DNA from: a bacterium
GTDB lineage: Bacteria > SZUA-79 > Acidulodesulfobacterales > Acidulodesulfobacteraceae
DNA length: 7,245 bases
Assembly: GCA_021821565.1 (NCBI GenBank)
Contig: JAKACI010000075.1
Location: 1-7,245, forward strand
Reading direction: 5' to 3'
Shown here: positions 5,773 to 7,245 of the stretch, piece by piece
Numbering within the stretch: the stretch's first letter is position 1
Layout of the letters: the number at the start of each line of letters is the position of its first letter
Made by a program: the position numbers and the translations under genes
Notes under the pieces: model-generated
Seen by the model: only the letters and a program-made list of their open reading frames with translations
Database searches by the model: none
Told to the model about the DNA's origin: nothing

Positions 5773-6174
5773 ATGAAAAAATTTATACTGGGGATGACTT
5801 TATTGATACTTATTCTAATTATTAGTGCCTGCAGTAAAAATTTAAGCAATAAAAAGTCAGTTTCTCCTTCAAAACAAATACAAACAAAAAAGTACAATTT
5901 TTTAGTTTCTACAAAGCGTAAAATTGCAGGTAAAAGAATTATAAAAGATTATGGAACATATTGCCGAACTTTTAAATATTCGGGGTCATTTAAATATTTA
6001 CTTATAAATAAAAAGATAGACGAAATTATTAAACCGGAAGCAGAAAAAACCGGTGCAAACGCTTATTTAAATATGATTATGACTTCTTCATATTATGCCT
6101 CGCAAAGTTCAAAGATGCCCGTTTATAACGTTCATGTTTGTGGAGAGTTAGTCAAAGTTAAAAAAAGTTCTTGA
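5773..6174 (+). CDS. Small lipoprotein, possibly YbjQ (UPF0145)-like domain
   Basis: The 133-residue product begins with KK, a hydrophobic stretch (residues 4-17) and a lipobox I17-S18-A19-C20, so it should be exported and lipid-anchored at C20. Ser at the next position would favour the outer membrane by the enterobacterial rule. A hydrophilic linker (21-40) leads to a domain at about 42-130. Its order of features (STKRKIAGKRI at 46-56, then PEAEKTGANAYLN at 88-100 and VYNVHVCGELVKV at 117-129) resembles the small YbjQ/UPF0145 domain, where an A-x-x-x-GA-x-A helix end is followed by a strand ending in a small V-x-G-x-x-V pattern. That match is by memory and weak. C64 and C123 could form a disulfide in the periplasm. 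There is no clear Shine-Dalgarno sequence. The stop codon overlaps the TTGACA of the downstream promoter candidate. Confidence 0.85.
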   Translation: MKKFILGMTLLILILIISACSKNLSNKKSVSPSKQIQTKKYNFLVSTKRKIAGKRIIKDYGTYCRTFKYSGSFKYLLINKKIDEIIKPEAEKTGANAYLNMIMTSSYYASQSSKMPVYNVHVCGELVKVKKSS

Positions 6175-6199
6175 CAAAAAGTTAAGATTATAAGAAAAT
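6171..6199 (+). promoter_or_regulatory. Candidate sigma-70 promoter for rplM-rpsI
   Basis: A perfect TTGACA (6171-6176) is followed after 17 bases by GAAAAT (6194-6199), a 4/6 match to TATAAT. Transcription would begin near 6206 and leave a leader of about 20 bases before rplM. The -35 box overlaps the TGA stop of the lipoprotein gene (6172-6174). Confidence 0.45.
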
Positions 6200-6216
6200 A
6201 ATTAATTATCTTAACT

Positions 6217-6221
6217 GGAGG
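6217..6221 (+). promoter_or_regulatory. Strong Shine-Dalgarno of rplM
   Basis: GGAGG lies five bases before the ATG at 6227. It is the strongest ribosome binding site in the window, as expected for a ribosomal protein gene. Confidence 0.85.
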
Positions 6222-6226
6222 AAGAA

Positions 6227-6655
6227 ATGTCTAAAAGTGATAGTATTTCAAGTGATTGGATTTTAATAGATGCCAAAGATGTGAGCTTAGGAAGATTAGC
6301 AAGTTTTGTTGCCGGTAAATTAATGGGCAAAGATAAAGCAAGTTATGCTCCTTATATTAACAGTGGAGATTTTATAGTTGTTATTAATAGCGCAAAAGCT
6401 AAAGTTACAGGGAAAAAATATACGGACAAACAATACTATTTCCATAGCGGATATCCCGGCGGTTTAAAAACGTTTAATTATAAAGATATGTTAAAAAAGG
6501 ATGCAACTTTTCCTGTTTATCATGCCGTAAAAGGAATGCTTCCTAAAAATAAACTTGCCGATACTTTAATTAAAAAATTAAAAATTTATGCCGACGAAAA
6601 TCATCCGCATGTTGCTCAAAATCCTGTTAAGATCGATGTAAAGGCGATGATTTAA
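6227..6655 (+). CDS. rplM: 50S ribosomal protein L13
   Basis: L13 is an early-assembly protein of the large ribosomal subunit that binds 23S rRNA. The 142-residue length equals that of E. coli L13. DWILIDAKDVSLGRLAS (residues 10-26) matches the conserved opening, GDFIVVINSAKAKVTGKK (47-64) and YYFHSGYPGG (69-78) the middle. AVKGMLPKNKL (100-110) is the signature, and the end HPHVAQNPV (126-134) is typical. The order rplM-rpsI is the standard bacterial operon. The gap of 90 bases to rpsI contains no visible terminator, so both genes are likely co-transcribed. Confidence 0.98.
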   Translation: MSKSDSISSDWILIDAKDVSLGRLASFVAGKLMGKDKASYAPYINSGDFIVVINSAKAKVTGKKYTDKQYYFHSGYPGGLKTFNYKDMLKKDATFPVYHAVKGMLPKNKLADTLIKKLKIYADENHPHVAQNPVKIDVKAMI

Positions 6656-6745
6656 GCTGCATTAATTTAAAAACATATATAATATATAAAAATATAAATC
6701 TTAAAATAAATTAATTAGTGATAAAAACACGGAGTAATTTAAGAG

Positions 6746-7141
6746 ATGGCTAAAAAAAATATACTACAGGCAGCCGGAAAACGTAAAACTTCAATAGCAA
6801 GAGTTTTATTTAAAGAAGGCAAAGGAAAAATAACGGTAAACGGAAAAAAATTTGATGATTATTTTCCGATTGAAAATCAGAGAGTTATGGCGGTAAAATC
6901 ACTTGCATTTTTCCCTATTGAAGATAAATACGATGTTTTTGTCAATGTCAGAGGCGGCGGTCTTAACGGTCAGGCAGGCGCTATTAAACTTGCAATCGCC
7001 CATTTGATTCTTTTATTAAATCCTGAATTAAAAATTACTCTGTCAAAAGCAGGTATGCTTACTAGAGATTCAAGAATTAAGGAAAGGAAAAAATACGGTC
7101 AAAAAGGCGCAAGAGCAAGATTTCAATTTTCAAAAAGATAA
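6746..7141 (+). CDS. rpsI: 30S ribosomal protein S9
   Basis: S9 sits in the head of the small subunit, and its C-terminal tail reaches the P-site tRNA. The 131 residues include GKRKTSIARV (11-20), the Gly-rich segment RGGGLNGQAGAIKLAIAHL (69-87) and the C-terminal tail KKYGQKGARARFQFSKR (115-131) ending in the invariant SKR. This is a complete, canonical sequence. GGAG at 6731-6734 is the likely ribosome binding site, with a slightly long 11-base spacing. It is second in the operon after rplM, and a rho-independent terminator follows 36 bases downstream. Confidence 0.98.
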   Translation: MAKKNILQAAGKRKTSIARVLFKEGKGKITVNGKKFDDYFPIENQRVMAVKSLAFFPIEDKYDVFVNVRGGGLNGQAGAIKLAIAHLILLLNPELKITLSKAGMLTRDSRIKERKKYGQKGARARFQFSKR

Positions 7142-7177
7142 TTATTATTGCATTTTATTTATAAAATATAAATATTT

Positions 7178-7230
7178 AAACCAGAAATTTATTCCAATTG
7201 CAATGGATTATTTCTGGTTTTTTTATTTTT
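7178..7230 (+). terminator. Rho-independent terminator of rplM-rpsI
   Basis: AAACCAGAAAT (7178-7188) pairs perfectly with ATTTCTGGTTT (7210-7220). Inside, TCCA/TGGA (7193-7196/7204-7207) adds an inner stem. The hairpin runs straight into a T-rich tail (TTTTATTTTT, 7221-7230). The A run before the stem could also make it work from the opposite strand. Confidence 0.88.
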
Positions 7231-7245
7231 AAGCATTTTGCGTAA

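Overview
The window is very AT-rich (GC of roughly 30% or below by eye) and bacterial. It carries a bacterial L13/S9 ribosomal gene pair, a MobB molybdenum-cofactor protein, a DusB-type tRNA dihydrouridine synthase and a lipoprotein with a clear lipobox. Together with a FAD/NAD(P)H oxidoreductase and a four-cluster iron-sulfur protein, this suggests a low-GC, probably anaerobic, Gram-negative bacterium. A low-GC deltaproteobacteria-related lineage (for example the Acidulodesulfobacterales/Sva0485 group) is a guess from gene content and style; the sequence alone does not settle it.

Layout, all genes on the + strand: (1) 124-1452, FAD/NAD(P)-dependent oxidoreductase; (2) 1479-1702, a 224-bp MITE-like repeat element, copy 1; (3) 1758-1964, an unrecognised 68-residue protein; (4) 1965-2265, a gene-free stretch with two possible RNA structures; (5) 2266-3318, tRNA dihydrouridine synthase with a repeat-containing insertion; (6) 3516-4091, MobB; (7) 4099-4313, copy 2 of the repeat element in the opposite orientation, filling almost the whole mobB-to-ferredoxin gap; (8) 4320-5588, four-cluster [4Fe-4S] protein; (9) 5773-6174, small lipoprotein, possibly YbjQ-like; (10) 6227-6655 and 6746-7141, rplM and rpsI with their own candidate promoter and a strong rho-independent terminator at 7178-7230.

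Functionally the genes are mixed: redox (oxidoreductase, ferredoxin-like protein), molybdenum cofactor (MobB), tRNA modification (Dus) and translation (L13, S9). MobB next to a polyferredoxin hints at molybdoenzyme-linked electron transfer, but no molybdoenzyme lies in the window.

The most interesting structure is the pair of repeat elements. Their ~140-bp hairpin-rich cores are about 87% identical by eye. Each copy is closed by perfect terminal inverted repeats (18 bp and 22 bp), yet the two repeats differ clearly from each other, so both arms of each copy appear to have changed together. In copy 2 the right arm also holds the apparent Shine-Dalgarno sequence of the iron-sulfur gene, so a transcript from mobB could fold and hide that ribosome binding site.
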